Of a stretch of 5,085 bases of DNA, positions 4,921-5,085 are shown one piece after another (positions within the stretch are counted from its first letter, which is position 1; every line of letters begins with the position of its first letter). This stretch comes from an uncultured Litorilinea sp. (GTDB lineage: Bacteria; Chloroflexota; Anaerolineae; Caldilineales; Caldilineaceae), in contig CAMPHP010000320.1 of NCBI GenBank assembly GCA_946885925.1, positions 1 to 5,085 of the forward strand. Reading direction: 5' to 3'. The notes beneath the pieces are model-generated. The model made no database searches. It was not told where the DNA came from and worked only from the letters and a program-made list of their open reading frames with translations. Made by a program: the position numbers and the translations under genes.

Positions 4921-5085
4921 TGCGAGTCGCAGATCAAGTCGTAGCTCGAGCACAATATGGCATGGATTTCCGTTTCACTGCGCTGAGACAAGGCAACAAC
5001 TCTACGCTCGGTGCTTGTGAGACAGATATCGTTTGTGGAACAAAGCGTTGAATTCTTGAATGGGTTATCACACGCACCTTATCCA
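4921..5085. other. Tail of the window, no supported gene
   Basis: No terminator with a U-tract follows the PH-domain stop. A 44-codon plus-strand frame could begin at GTG 4920-4922, overlapping the stop by one base, and end with TGA at 5049-5051. It has no ribosome site of its own, apart from possible translational coupling, and no motif I recognise. A minus-strand frame is open from the right edge to a TGA at 4936-4934, about 50 codons, also without recognisable features. Either could be part of a degenerate or cut-off gene; neither is called. Confidence 0.6.

Overview
The window carries three protein-coding genes in a moderately GC-rich bacterial background. Two large genes on the minus strand encode exported, repeat-rich proteins: the 3' part of a seven-bladed beta-propeller gene (1-1392, cut by the left edge) and, upstream of it, a complete multidomain beta-helix gene (about 1535-4069). 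A small cytoplasmic gene on the plus strand (4546-4920) encodes a bacterial PH-domain protein of the YvbH/bPH_1 type. The last 165 bases hold no gene I can support.

The most likely source is a Chloroflexota bacterium (Caldilinea, Ardenticatena, Herpetosiphon or Roseiflexus-like). This rests on general knowledge, not a search. The points in favour are the combination of CSLREA beta-helix, cohesin-like and dockerin-like modules in one secreted protein, the SADGRFVAF-type propeller repeats, and above all the C-terminal tail LYLPLLARLP, which resembles the YLPLV-type ends common on exported Chloroflexota proteins.

Layout: 1-1392 (minus) is a signal peptide followed by seven blades, four of them exactly 58 residues long. 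1393-1534 is a gap with a 13-bp perfect hairpin just after the beta-helix stop codon, and a possible promoter and a strong Shine-Dalgarno site for the propeller gene. 1535-4069 (minus) contains signal peptide, cohesin-like domain, two dockerin-type calcium loops, CSLREA module, long right-handed beta-helix, Ig-like domain and tail. 4070-4545 is a divergent intergenic region rich in short direct and inverted repeats, with a plausible sigma-70-type promoter for the PH-domain gene. 4546-4920 (plus) is the PH-domain gene.

The two exported proteins could be expressed together, since they share a strand and are 142 bp apart, and both would be extracellular or surface-attached repeat scaffolds. No catalytic residues are recognisable in either. 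The PH-domain gene is divergent and looks functionally unrelated. I see no transposase, CRISPR array, tRNA or rRNA, and no strong case for a new system. The points most worth following are the cohesin-plus-dockerin single-chain architecture, the C-terminal tail, and the recurrent 13-bp-spaced direct repeats upstream of the genes.
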